From positions 1-64,000 of the forward strand of contig CAJMSE010000018.1 of NCBI GenBank assembly GCA_905216025.1: a stretch of 64,000 nt of DNA, written 5' to 3'. A program made the position numbers and the translations under genes. The stretch comes from an uncultured bacterium (lineage in GTDB: Bacteria; Bacteroidota; Bacteroidia; Bacteroidales; Bacteroidaceae). Shown piece after piece: positions 27,188 to 35,805 of the stretch (position 1 is its first letter; each line of letters begins with the position of its first letter). The notes under the pieces were generated by a model that made no database searches, was not told the DNA's origin, and worked only from the letters and a program-made list of their open reading frames with translations.

Positions 27188-28681
27188 ATGCTAAGAAAGA
27201 TAAGAATTACGCTGGCAGTAGTCTTCTTCACGCTGACGACACTGCTGTTTCTCGACTTCACGGGCACGGTGCACGCCTGGTTCGGATGGATGGCGCGGGT
27301 GCAGTTTCTGCCCGCCCTGCTTGCCCTCAACGCGGGCGTGGTGGCGGCGCTGGTGGTGCTCACGCTGCTGTTCGGCCGCATATACTGCTCTGTTGTGTGT
27401 CCGCTCGGAGTGATGCAGGACGTGCTCGGCAGGCTTGGGCGCCTGTCAAGGAAAAACCGCTATGCCTACTCGCCTGCCCTGAGCACCCTGCGCTACACGA
27501 TGCTGGCGGTGCTGGCCGTTGCCCTTGCGGCGGGCCTCGGTTCTTTGGCGGCACTGCTCGCCCCGTACAGCACATACGGCCGCATCGCCCAGAACCTGCT
27601 CGCGCCGGTGTGGGCACTGGGCAACAACGCCTTAGCCTACGTGGCTGAGCGTGCCGGAAGCTACGCCTTCTACATGGTAGACGTATGGGTGCGCAGCGCC
27701 GTGACGTTCGCCATCGCCCTCGCCACCCTTATTATAATAGGTGTACTGGCATGGCGCAACGGCCGCACATGGTGCAACGCGGTGTGTCCGGTGGGCACGG
27801 TGCTCGGCTTCCTGTCGCGCTTCTCGCTCTTCAAGCCTGTCATAGACACGTCTAAGTGCAACAGCTGCGGCCTCTGCGCGCGCAACTGCAAGGCCGCATG
27901 CATCGACAGCAAGAGCCACAGGATAGACTATTCGCGCTGCGTCAGCTGCATGAACTGCATCGGAAAGTGCCATAAGGGTGCGATAAGCTACACCCTGCGC
28001 AGCAGCGCCGCCGGCCACTCAGGCAAGGAGAAGGCGGAAGAAAGGAAAGTCGACGGCAGCCGCCGCACGTTCCTCACGGCCACGTCGGCGGTCATAGCGG
28101 CATCGGCTTTGAAGGCGCAGGAGAAGAAGGTGGACGGCGGACTGGCCGTCATCGCCGACAAGGAGATACCTGAGCGCAAGACGCCCATCGTGCCGCCGGG
28201 TGCCGTCAGTCTGCGCAACATGGCACGCCACTGCACGGCCTGCCAGCTCTGCGTGTCGGCATGTCCCAACGGCGTGCTGCGCCCCTCGTCGCGGTTGGAG
28301 ACGCTGATGCAGCCCGAGGCTTCATACGAGCGGGGCTACTGCCGGCCGGAATGCACCAGATGCTCCGAGGTATGCCCCACGGGAGCAATACTGAAGATTA
28401 CCACGGCCGAGAAGTCGGCCACGCAGATAGGCCACGCCGTGTGGGTGAAGCGCAACTGCATACCGCTCACCGACGGCGTCGAGTGCGGCAACTGCGCACG
28501 CCACTGCCCCTCGGGAGCCATACTGATGGTGCCCTCGGAGCCGGGAAACCCCGACTCGCCGAAGATTCCCGCGGTCAACACGGCACGCTGCACGGGCTGC
28601 GGAGCATGCGAGAACCTGTGCCCGGCACGCCCGTTCAGCGCCATATACGTGGAGGGAAACTCCGTGCACGGCACTTTTTAA
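27188..28681 (+). CDS. Membrane 4Fe-4S protein, NapH-like and NapG-like halves fused
   Basis: A 497-aa protein. Residues 1-275 resemble NapH/CcoG-type membrane ferredoxins: helices at about 6-24, 36-62, 101-125 and 168-188, the paired CSVVCP (C67, C71) and CNAVCP (C196, C200), and two 4Fe-4S sites (C224/227/230/234 and C251/254/257/261). At 291-306 there is SRRTFLTATSAVIAAS, which looks like a Tat signal inside the chain. The remainder resembles a NapG-type ferredoxin with four cysteine clusters starting at C349, C385, C433 and C468. The layout suggests electron transfer from the quinone pool to an acceptor outside the cytosol, perhaps the exported reductase encoded 28 nt downstream. Partner and direction are inference. 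Confidence 0.8.
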   Translation: MLRKIRITLAVVFFTLTTLLFLDFTGTVHAWFGWMARVQFLPALLALNAGVVAALVVLTLLFGRIYCSVVCPLGVMQDVLGRLGRLSRKNRYAYSPALSTLRYTMLAVLAVALAAGLGSLAALLAPYSTYGRIAQNLLAPVWALGNNALAYVAERAGSYAFYMVDVWVRSAVTFAIALATLIIIGVLAWRNGRTWCNAVCPVGTVLGFLSRFSLFKPVIDTSKCNSCGLCARNCKAACIDSKSHRIDYSRCVSCMNCIGKCHKGAISYTLRSSAAGHSGKEKAEERKVDGSRRTFLTATSAVIAASALKAQEKKVDGGLAVIADKEIPERKTPIVPPGAVSLRNMARHCTACQLCVSACPNGVLRPSSRLETLMQPEASYERGYCRPECTRCSEVCPTGAILKITTAEKSATQIGHAVWVKRNCIPLTDGVECGNCARHCPSGAILMVPSEPGNPDSPKIPAVNTARCTGCGACENLCPARPFSAIYVEGNSVHGTF

Positions 28682-28709
28682 GAACCTAAAAAGAAAGGAA
28701 ACACCCATC

Positions 28710-30113
28710 ATGAAGAATAGAGATATATCGCGCCGCGACTTCCTCAAGACCCTGGGAGCGGCCGGAATGGCTACCGCTGGACTGGCCACGGCATGCACAA
28801 TCCGCAACGGCGGCGCTCAGGAAACGGCCTCAACGGGAGACATTCCAAAAGACAAGATGACCTACCGCACCAGCCCTACCACGGGCGACCGCGTGTCGCT
28901 GCTGGGCTTCGGCATGATGCGCCTGCCGTCGAAAAGCGGCCGCAGCGCACGCGAGGGCAAGGACGAAGAGATCGACCAGGAGATGGTTAACGAACTGGTG
29001 GACTACGCCATAGACCACGGCGTCAACTATTTCGACACGTCGCCCGCCTACTGCCGCGGCCTGTCGGAACGCGCCACGGGCATAGCACTGAGCCGGCATC
29101 CGCGCAACAAGTATTTCATAGCCACCAAACTGTCGAACTTCGCGCCTGAGACGTGGACGCGGGAGGCTTCCATAGCCATGTACCGCAACTCGATGAAAGA
29201 GCTCAAGACAGACTATATCGACTACCTGCTGATGCACGGCATAGGCATGGGCAGCGGCATGGAGGAGTTCAACAAGCGCTATATCGACAACGGAGTGCTC
29301 GACTTCCTCGTCGCCGAGCGCAAGGCGGGACGCATCCGCAACCTCGGTTTCTCGTATCACGGAGACGTCGCCGTGTTCGACTACCTGCTCTCGCGGCATG
29401 ACGAGTTCAAGTGGGACTTCGTGCAGATACAGCTCAACTATCTCGACTGGAAATACGCGAAGCAGATAAACCCGCGCAACACCGATGCCGAATACCTATA
29501 CGGCGAACTGTCGCGGCGCGGCATTCCCGCCGTGGTGATGGAGCCGCTGCTGGGCGGCCGCCTGTCGAACGTGCCCGACAACATCGTGGCGCGCCTCAAG
29601 CAGCGCGAGCCAGAGAAGAGCGTGGCCTCGTGGGCATTCCGCTTCGCGGGCAGCCTGCCGGGCGTGCACACCGTGCTGAGCGGCATGACGCGCATGGAAC
29701 ACCTGCAGGACAACCTGCGGACATATGCCCCGCTGAAGCCGCTCACCGACGACGACTTCCGCTTCCTCCAGGAAACGGCAACGATGATGATGCAATTCGA
29801 CACCATACCGTGCAACGACTGCAAATACTGCATGCCATGCCCGTACGGCATCGACATCCCCGCCATACTGCTGCACTACAACAAATGCCTCAACGAGGGC
29901 AACATACCCGAAGGCACACAGGACGAGAACTACCGCCGGGCGCGCCGCGCCTTCCTCATCGGCTACGACCGCAGCGTGCCGCGCCTGCGCCAGGCAAGCC
30001 ACTGCATCGGCTGCGGCCAGTGCAGCCCGCACTGCCCGCAACGCATCAACATCCCCAAGGAACTGCACCGCATAGACGCATACGTCGAGCAGTTGAAGCA
30101 GGAAAAGGTATAA
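28710..30113 (+). CDS. Tat-exported aldo/keto reductase with C-terminal 4Fe-4S domain
   Basis: A 467-aa protein. A twin-arginine signal (SRRDFLKTLGAAG, about 7-19, ending ATAC) precedes an aldo/keto reductase TIM barrel (about 45-360) with FDTSPAYCRG (catalytic Tyr), FIATKLSN (Lys) and YLLMHGIG (His). The C-terminus carries two ferredoxin-type clusters, CNDCKYCMPCPYG and CIGCGQCSPHCPQ. Soluble NADPH is not expected outside the cytosol, so an Fe-S-delivered electron supply from the preceding membrane Fe-S protein is a reasonable reading. Substrate unknown. The ATAC end of the signal is a weak lipobox, so lipidation is possible. A CCCCTC-type repeat follows its stop. Confidence 0.85.
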   Translation: MKNRDISRRDFLKTLGAAGMATAGLATACTIRNGGAQETASTGDIPKDKMTYRTSPTTGDRVSLLGFGMMRLPSKSGRSAREGKDEEIDQEMVNELVDYAIDHGVNYFDTSPAYCRGLSERATGIALSRHPRNKYFIATKLSNFAPETWTREASIAMYRNSMKELKTDYIDYLLMHGIGMGSGMEEFNKRYIDNGVLDFLVAERKAGRIRNLGFSYHGDVAVFDYLLSRHDEFKWDFVQIQLNYLDWKYAKQINPRNTDAEYLYGELSRRGIPAVVMEPLLGGRLSNVPDNIVARLKQREPEKSVASWAFRFAGSLPGVHTVLSGMTRMEHLQDNLRTYAPLKPLTDDDFRFLQETATMMMQFDTIPCNDCKYCMPCPYGIDIPAILLHYNKCLNEGNIPEGTQDENYRRARRAFLIGYDRSVPRLRQASHCIGCGQCSPHCPQRINIPKELHRIDAYVEQLKQEKV

Positions 30114-30138
30114 TATAATAGGAACACAACAAACCGGA

Positions 30139-30180
30139 CACCCCTCACCTCCCCCTCGGGGAGGCCGGGTGGGGTTTGAG
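30139..30180. repeat. CCCCTC/GGGGAGG repeat, single copy
   Basis: A copy of the element found as inverted arms at 23767 and 24006, here with internal palindrome CCTCCCCCTCGGGGAGG. It sits between the stops of the convergent aldo/keto reductase and GH43 genes and may act as a two-way terminator. Confidence 0.8.
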
Positions 30181-30190
30181 GAGATGCCTT

Positions 30191-31819
30191 CTACAATAAT
30201 CTGGTCACCCGGAACCAGTCGGCATCCAGCCATCCGCGGTTGGCAGTACGGCCCGTGCACTCGGCCACGAATCCCATCTTTGCCCCTATCCACTTGCCTT
30301 CCTTCATGCGGAATGGCGCTCCGGCCGGCTTGTAGCGGCGGCCGTCGGTGCTGTAGAGGAAGCGGCACGTGCCGTCGGCGACCTCCATGCGCATGTATAT
30401 GTCGAGGAAAACGGCTGGCGAATAGGGTATCGTGTCGGCGGTGGTGGGCTTGAATGAGGCCAGCGTCTCCACCGTCTCGCGGCTGCCGGTGTCGGCACCG
30501 GTACACGTGAGGCGCTGAAGCAGGAAGCTGCCGCCCACGCGGCGGGCCACGAGTGCCGAATAGTCGCGGCCCATCATGACGATTCCTCCGTACTGATTGT
30601 CTTCCTTGGAAGCCACGCGCAGCTTCGCCGTAGCCGTGAAACGGTCGGCCGGTGTCTTCTGCAACAGCATGTTGGGAGCATCCCAAAGGCTGCGCATGGT
30701 GTCGGCATCGGCCGTGTAAAGGCGCATCACTCCGTCGGTCAGCGCCATGCCCCACAACTGGTTGTAGTTGGCGTGCCACTGCCATTGCAGGCCCGGTTCG
30801 CCGCCGTTGAACTCGTCGCTCTCCTGCGGATTGCATATCGTCTTCGAGTCAGACTTTGGCTTGCGGTATGTGAGCACAGGCTCGCCGCCCACTCCCATCA
30901 TAGGCCATCCCGAACTCCAGTCTACCGGTTGCAGGTATACCACCCGGCCGTATGCTCCCTTGTCGTGGAAGTGCAGGAACCAGTCTTCACCGTACGGCGT
31001 GTGCACCCACGCCCCCTGATGAGGTCCGTTGATGCCGCTGCCCTTCTGCTCCATCACCCGTTTCCACTCATACGGCCCGTAGGGCGAGCGGCTCCGCATG
31101 GCCAGCTGCCACCCCATGGCAACGCCTCCGGCGGGACACAGTATCCAGTAGTAGCCGCCGCGCTTGTAGAACTTCGGTCCTTCGGTTGTATGATTCTCCT
31201 GTCCGCCGTCGAAAACGATGCGCGGCCGGCCGATGGCCCGTGTGCCGTCGGCACTGAGTTCGCGCACGCTGAGCACCGAGTTGAAACCGGCACGCGAACC
31301 GGCCCATCCGTTGACGAGATAGCACCGGCCGTCGTCGTCCCACAGCGGGCAGGGGTCTATCATCCCCCTACCCTCCACCACGCAGACGGGCTCGCTCCAA
31401 CGGCCGGCAGGGTCGGTGGTCTTCACCATCATCACGCCATGGTCCGGGTCGCCCCAGTAGATGTAGAACTCGCCTGCATGGTGGCGTATGGCCGGTGCCC
31501 ACACGCCCTTGCCATGGGCGGGGCGGTCGAACACCGCGCGGGGCAGCTGCTCCTGAAGGGCATGTCCGACGATGGTCCAGTTGACAAGGTCTTTAGAATG
31601 GAGCACGGGCAGGCCGGGAATGCAGTTGAACGACGATGCCGTGAGATAGTAGCCGTCAGCGGCGGCGCATACGTCGGGGTCGCTGTAGTCGGCGTTTATC
31701 ACGGGATTGGTGTATGTGCCGTCGCCGTTGTCGGGGCAGCACACCTCAGAACGGTACTGGGCAGCGGCCTGCAACGGCATGAGCACGGCCGCGGCCATAA
31801 TCAGTGATGACAGTTTCAT
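30191..31819 (-). CDS. GH43 family glycoside hydrolase (arabinofuranosidase/xylosidase type)
   Basis: A 542-aa secreted enzyme: signal peptide (about 1-21, ending AAAQ), five-bladed beta-propeller (about 30-325), and a C-terminal beta-sandwich (about 345-540). The GH43 acidic triad regions are visible: DYSDPDV (44-50, general base), DPCPLWDDDG (pKa modulator) and HTTEGPKFYKR (general acid Glu). The propeller plus large beta-sandwich matches GH43 subfamilies active on arabinan side chains or xylan; which one cannot be said. It is last in the minus-strand set 35679 to 30191, 52 bp after the GH28-like gene. Confidence 0.88.
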   Translation of the reverse strand: MKLSSLIMAAAVLMPLQAAAQYRSEVCCPDNGDGTYTNPVINADYSDPDVCAAADGYYLTASSFNCIPGLPVLHSKDLVNWTIVGHALQEQLPRAVFDRPAHGKGVWAPAIRHHAGEFYIYWGDPDHGVMMVKTTDPAGRWSEPVCVVEGRGMIDPCPLWDDDGRCYLVNGWAGSRAGFNSVLSVRELSADGTRAIGRPRIVFDGGQENHTTEGPKFYKRGGYYWILCPAGGVAMGWQLAMRSRSPYGPYEWKRVMEQKGSGINGPHQGAWVHTPYGEDWFLHFHDKGAYGRVVYLQPVDWSSGWPMMGVGGEPVLTYRKPKSDSKTICNPQESDEFNGGEPGLQWQWHANYNQLWGMALTDGVMRLYTADADTMRSLWDAPNMLLQKTPADRFTATAKLRVASKEDNQYGGIVMMGRDYSALVARRVGGSFLLQRLTCTGADTGSRETVETLASFKPTTADTIPYSPAVFLDIYMRMEVADGTCRFLYSTDGRRYKPAGAPFRMKEGKWIGAKMGFVAECTGRTANRGWLDADWFRVTRLL

Positions 31820-31871
31820 ATATCAATAATGTGTCTATTGTCTTTTTATACGATGTCCGGCGGCAGCCCTG

Positions 31872-33317
31872 TCAGCGGCCTCCGGTGGCCGTGAACGTCA
31901 CGCTGTCCACGTGCTCGCCCACGAAGATGTTGGCGTAGTCGGCCGTCTTGTACCACTTCAGACGCCCTGGCATGTCGTCTGATATCGTCTTTCCGTTGAT
32001 ACGGAGATTCTCGAAGCGTATGTTGCGCACCCGGCGGCTGCTGTCGTAGCCGGAGATGATGGACATCTGCGGCTCCACGCCCGTGTAGGAGATATCCCGC
32101 AGCACGATATCCTCGATGCCGCGGCCCGGCGCAGCGCAGTATTTCTTATTGTAACACACCCTGAAGTTGAAGAGCATGCCGCCCCGCGAGAGGCTCTCGA
32201 CGCGGATGTTGCTGAACGTCATGCGGCGCACGGTGATGTTGTCGCCGTTGTTTATGCCGATGCATCCCTTGTAGTCAATCTGCCGTTCGGGATTCTCGAG
32301 TATGTCGATATCGTCGTACGACACATCCTCTATAACCTCGTTACGGTCTACGTCGCCGTGCAGGCCTATCATGATGGGATGCGCCACGTCGGCCCAGTAG
32401 ACGGCATCGCGCACCTTTATGTTGCGGCAACCGCCGGCATAGCCCTTCCGCGTGCAGTATATCGTGGAGCAGTCGTCGCTCGTACGGCAGAACACGTGCT
32501 CGTAGCTGACGTCGTTGCTGGCAAAGACGTTCATGCCGTCGCCCCACCCGTACCAGCTCATCACCTTCGCATTGCGCACCGTCACGGAGTCGCTTCCGCC
32601 CACGGGGAGTTGCGTCGTCATCGGTCCGTCGATGGTGACGTTGCGCGAGTAGCGCACCATGATGCCCTCGTGCTGACGCTCGGGATTGACGAAGCCATGC
32701 CCGATAATCTTCACGTCGCGCACTCCGTAGGCCGACATCCAGCCCTTGATGTATGCTCCGCCGTCGATATACACGGTAGTGCCCGACTTTATGGCTACCG
32801 AATCGCTGCCGAGGTCGTAGTATCCGGGACCGAAATAGACGAAGTTGCGGCTGCGGCGCATCTTCTTCGTCACCTCGGGCGCCATCGGGTTGGCCATCAC
32901 GTGCAGGTTGTGGAATATGTCGCCGTTAATCTCCACCGACACATAGCGCGGGCGGTCGAGCGAGAACATGACGGTATCGCCGCTCACACTGTGGCCTATC
33001 GAGTATGAAAGGGGGCGCAGGCGGCAGGTCTGCACACACTGCCGGCGGCTGACGACGGCCAGCTGCACCGTGCCCTCGAAGTCGAACGAGGCCACCGAGG
33101 TCTGCTCGGTGCGGTGCTTTCCGGTGGTGGCGTCGTCCACCTTCCACGAATATACCGGCACCGTCTGCCAGCGGTCGGATGCGGTGTTGCGTACCAGCAG
33201 CGTGAAGTCGCCGCTCATCGGGGCGCCCTCGGGGGCGGAGTATACTTTCAGAGCCGAGGCTCCGGCATGGGCCGATGAAAGGAGCAAGGCCCAGAGAAGG
33301 GTTATCACTTTATTCAT
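31872..33317 (-). CDS. Right-handed beta-helix glycoside hydrolase, GH28/GH49-like
   Basis: A 481-aa secreted protein: signal peptide (about 1-18), an N-terminal beta-sandwich (about 22-140), then a parallel beta-helix (about 150-475) with repeated short strands (VRDVKIIGHG, SRNVTIDG, CRNIKVRDA, IRFENLRING). GDGMNVF and SDDCSTIY are in the places of the NTDG and GDDC motifs of GH28 polygalacturonases, and GLHGD resembles the GHG site. The N-terminal sandwich is more like GH49 dextranase-type enzymes. Pectic or other acidic-polysaccharide hydrolysis is likely, but the exact family is not settled. The start overlaps the end of the heparinase-like gene by 8 bp, which indicates an operon. Confidence 0.72.
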   Translation of the reverse strand: MNKVITLLWALLLSSAHAGASALKVYSAPEGAPMSGDFTLLVRNTASDRWQTVPVYSWKVDDATTGKHRTEQTSVASFDFEGTVQLAVVSRRQCVQTCRLRPLSYSIGHSVSGDTVMFSLDRPRYVSVEINGDIFHNLHVMANPMAPEVTKKMRRSRNFVYFGPGYYDLGSDSVAIKSGTTVYIDGGAYIKGWMSAYGVRDVKIIGHGFVNPERQHEGIMVRYSRNVTIDGPMTTQLPVGGSDSVTVRNAKVMSWYGWGDGMNVFASNDVSYEHVFCRTSDDCSTIYCTRKGYAGGCRNIKVRDAVYWADVAHPIMIGLHGDVDRNEVIEDVSYDDIDILENPERQIDYKGCIGINNGDNITVRRMTFSNIRVESLSRGGMLFNFRVCYNKKYCAAPGRGIEDIVLRDISYTGVEPQMSIISGYDSSRRVRNIRFENLRINGKTISDDMPGRLKWYKTADYANIFVGEHVDSVTFTATGGR

Positions 33318-35679
33318 TGATTATCGTTTTGTTGTTGCTTATCACTGCGTATGCCGCATTGACGGTCATGCCGGCATGCTTCATGCGCGTCTTAACCGGT
33401 GCGGAGAAGATGTAGTCGGTGCGTCCGTCCTTCAGCTCCACCCTGATGCCGACGGCCGACGGCTCCTTGCTCTCGGGACGGAAGAAGCTCACGCGGGCTA
33501 TCTCCGACGGCTCGCTGCTGTCGCTCGGCTCGAAGACAGCCACGAACGGGCGGTTCCAGGCCTCGCCGTGCTGCCGCGCCACATAGGTGAGCACGGGCTG
33601 GTTGCGCACGTCGTAGGGCATGAAGCGGCCCAAGCGCTCGTATTCCATGTTAGCGGGCGATAGCGCACTGAACACCTCGCGGCCATCAGCGCCCTGCATC
33701 CACATGGTCATGTCGATGCGGCGGCCGTCAGGGCATGTCGTGGTGAACGTGGCCCTGACGTCTTCCTGTGTCGCGGCGCTCACCTTATTATATATATAGG
33801 AGTAGGCATAGAGGTGGCCGCCGGCGAAGGCGAGCTCGTCCGTGGGTTGCAGGTTGAGGTCGGAGCCGTCGGCGGCGGTCAGCCGCATGTCCTGTCCGAG
33901 GTTGTGATAGAAATAGTCGTTCAGCTTCTTGCCGTCGCTGCGGAATATGTCTACGTAGTATCCGCCCGTGCCACTGGTCTTCACGATGCCGTTGGTGCGC
34001 ATCTGCCGGGCACCGCTCTCCGGCTCGGTGAAGCTCACCTGACTGTAGGTGGCGGGCACGAAGCGGCCCGGGACGTCGTCTTTGGGATACCGGCCCTCTA
34101 CGGTGAAGGCGTGGTTGGACATCATCACGGGATAGCTCGATATGCCGTCAACGCACACGGTGTTGTGGGCGGGCATCTGCGAGTAGTATTCCGCATAGTC
34201 GAGACCGCTGTACAGGTGCTTGCCGATTCCGGCGTCGGGTCCGAGCACGAAGCCCTTGCCGTATAGTTCCATGGAGATGCCGTTGGCGTGCTGGTGGTTT
34301 CCGAGGCTCGCATTGAGCGAGATGCTGAGGTCGTGGCGCGGGTTCATGCCCGAGCGGTGAATCAGCCACGACACGTTAGGCGCGTGGAAAAGGGGCGACA
34401 CGTAGCGGCATATCATGCTGTCGGGCGCGTCTGCCCTGACGGCGGCCTTGAAAGCGCTGAGCTCCGCCACGGAGGCCGTGTCGCCGCGGCGCGTAGAATA
34501 GTCGGCGGCGGCATCGGCCGCACGTGTGGAGAGATAGTTCGGATGGGTGTCGCCGAAGCCGCACACCATGCGGTTGGGCATGAGATACTGGGCGGCGGCG
34601 AAGATGCTGCGGCGCAGCACGGGGATATCGGCGAACACGTCGACGCCGGCATCGCGGTCCATGCGGTTGGCGAAATCGGCAAACTCGCCGGTCACGGTGC
34701 AGCTGTAGCCCGGCGACTCATACCATATCGCCGTGCGGTCGTCGTAGCCGAAGGCGGCCATGCGACGGAGTCCCCACTGCCGTACGGACGACTTGTTGAC
34801 GATATAGTCGAGGTAATACTGGCGGCCGCGGCCGTCGCTGTATGCCCCGTCGTCGGCAAGCACCATGGCGATGCGCATGACGAATCCGGCCTGAAAGAGG
34901 TTCCAGTTGTTGTGGGGCACGCCGTTGGCAATGATGCAGTCGGCCCACTTCTTGAAAGCGGCGTCGTAGATGGCGGCGCCGGCGGTTAGGCGGGCGTGCA
35001 GCAGCCGGTATATCTCGGTGAGGATGTCTATCTCGTCTTCGTGTATCACCTCGAAGGTGGCCAGCCCGACGAGCGTCTGCTGGTGGCCGTGGTTGAGGTC
35101 TGTGGGCACGTTGCGGTGGTAGATGCCCCGCATATACACGTCGAACACGCGCTCGGCCATCTGCGCATAGCGCCCGTCGGCCGTCTCGTTGTAGATCCGG
35201 GCCGCATCGCGGGCAATGCCGAGGATATGGCGGTTGAGCGACGAGATGTTGCATCCGGTCTTCGAGGGGTGCGCCTTCTCCATCGCGCCGGTGGCCGGAT
35301 TGACGAAGGTGACGCGCGACTGGCCGTCATCATCGTAGGGCACGACGTCTTCAAGGCGCGGCCGGTTGTAGGCCGAGGCTGTGCCGCGCGTGCCGTTAAA
35401 CTTCACCGTGGGCTCGGGGGCGCGCTGTCCGCCGGCATGGTCGAACGCCTCGCCGTTGACATACACGTCGGTGGCGTGCGAGTGCCAGTACATCTGCAGG
35501 CGGCTGGCGAGCCAGTCAGGATTGCGGGCCACGCTGTCAAGACATGCGTCGACGCGTCGCCGCCACTCGGGCACATCCGCCCGCCCGGTGGCAGAAGCCG
35601 GCTGTACGGCAGCTGCATGCGCCGCCATGCACAGGCCGATAATGGCTGCAAGGTATATATTACTCTTCATAATGTTCAC
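33310..35679 (-). CDS. Heparinase II/III-like polysaccharide lyase
   Basis: A 789-aa secreted protein: signal peptide (about 1-24), an alpha/alpha-toroid (about 35-420, with NHGHQQTLVGL and NNWNLFQAGF), and a heparinase II/III beta-sandwich (about 435-785) with GNHQHANGISMELYGKG and PAHNTVCVDG. These lyases cleave uronic acid-containing chains by beta-elimination and leave an unsaturated uronyl end. The divergent GH88 gene encodes the hydrolase that removes such ends, which supports a lyase role. Substrate (glycosaminoglycan, alginate-like or plant uronan) cannot be told. First gene of the minus-strand operon. Confidence 0.8.
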   Translation of the reverse strand: MNIMKSNIYLAAIIGLCMAAHAAAVQPASATGRADVPEWRRRVDACLDSVARNPDWLASRLQMYWHSHATDVYVNGEAFDHAGGQRAPEPTVKFNGTRGTASAYNRPRLEDVVPYDDDGQSRVTFVNPATGAMEKAHPSKTGCNISSLNRHILGIARDAARIYNETADGRYAQMAERVFDVYMRGIYHRNVPTDLNHGHQQTLVGLATFEVIHEDEIDILTEIYRLLHARLTAGAAIYDAAFKKWADCIIANGVPHNNWNLFQAGFVMRIAMVLADDGAYSDGRGRQYYLDYIVNKSSVRQWGLRRMAAFGYDDRTAIWYESPGYSCTVTGEFADFANRMDRDAGVDVFADIPVLRRSIFAAAQYLMPNRMVCGFGDTHPNYLSTRAADAAADYSTRRGDTASVAELSAFKAAVRADAPDSMICRYVSPLFHAPNVSWLIHRSGMNPRHDLSISLNASLGNHQHANGISMELYGKGFVLGPDAGIGKHLYSGLDYAEYYSQMPAHNTVCVDGISSYPVMMSNHAFTVEGRYPKDDVPGRFVPATYSQVSFTEPESGARQMRTNGIVKTSGTGGYYVDIFRSDGKKLNDYFYHNLGQDMRLTAADGSDLNLQPTDELAFAGGHLYAYSYIYNKVSAATQEDVRATFTTTCPDGRRIDMTMWMQGADGREVFSALSPANMEYERLGRFMPYDVRNQPVLTYVARQHGEAWNRPFVAVFEPSDSSEPSEIARVSFFRPESKEPSAVGIRVELKDGRTDYIFSAPVKTRMKHAGMTVNAAYAVISNNKTIINE

Positions 35680-35689
35680 GTTTCTTTTA

Positions 35690-35697
35690 TAAAGATA
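35690..35697 (-). promoter_or_regulatory. Possible -7 element of the lyase operon
   Basis: TATCTTTA on the minus strand, one base from TAnnTTTG, about 11 nt before the ATG. Weak call. No clear promoter is seen for the divergent GH88 gene. Confidence 0.35.
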
Positions 35698-35805
35698 CGA
35701 TTATTATTGCATTTTTACTTGCATTGCCGCGCATTTTTTTACCGCGACCACGTATTTAGGGCCTTACAGTCGTATTTATTTAATATAACAGATGGATATT
35801 AAACT

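Noticed and set aside
34718..35254. Arg-rich open frame within the heparinase-like gene
   Set aside because: Out-of-frame shadow on the same strand with low-complexity composition.
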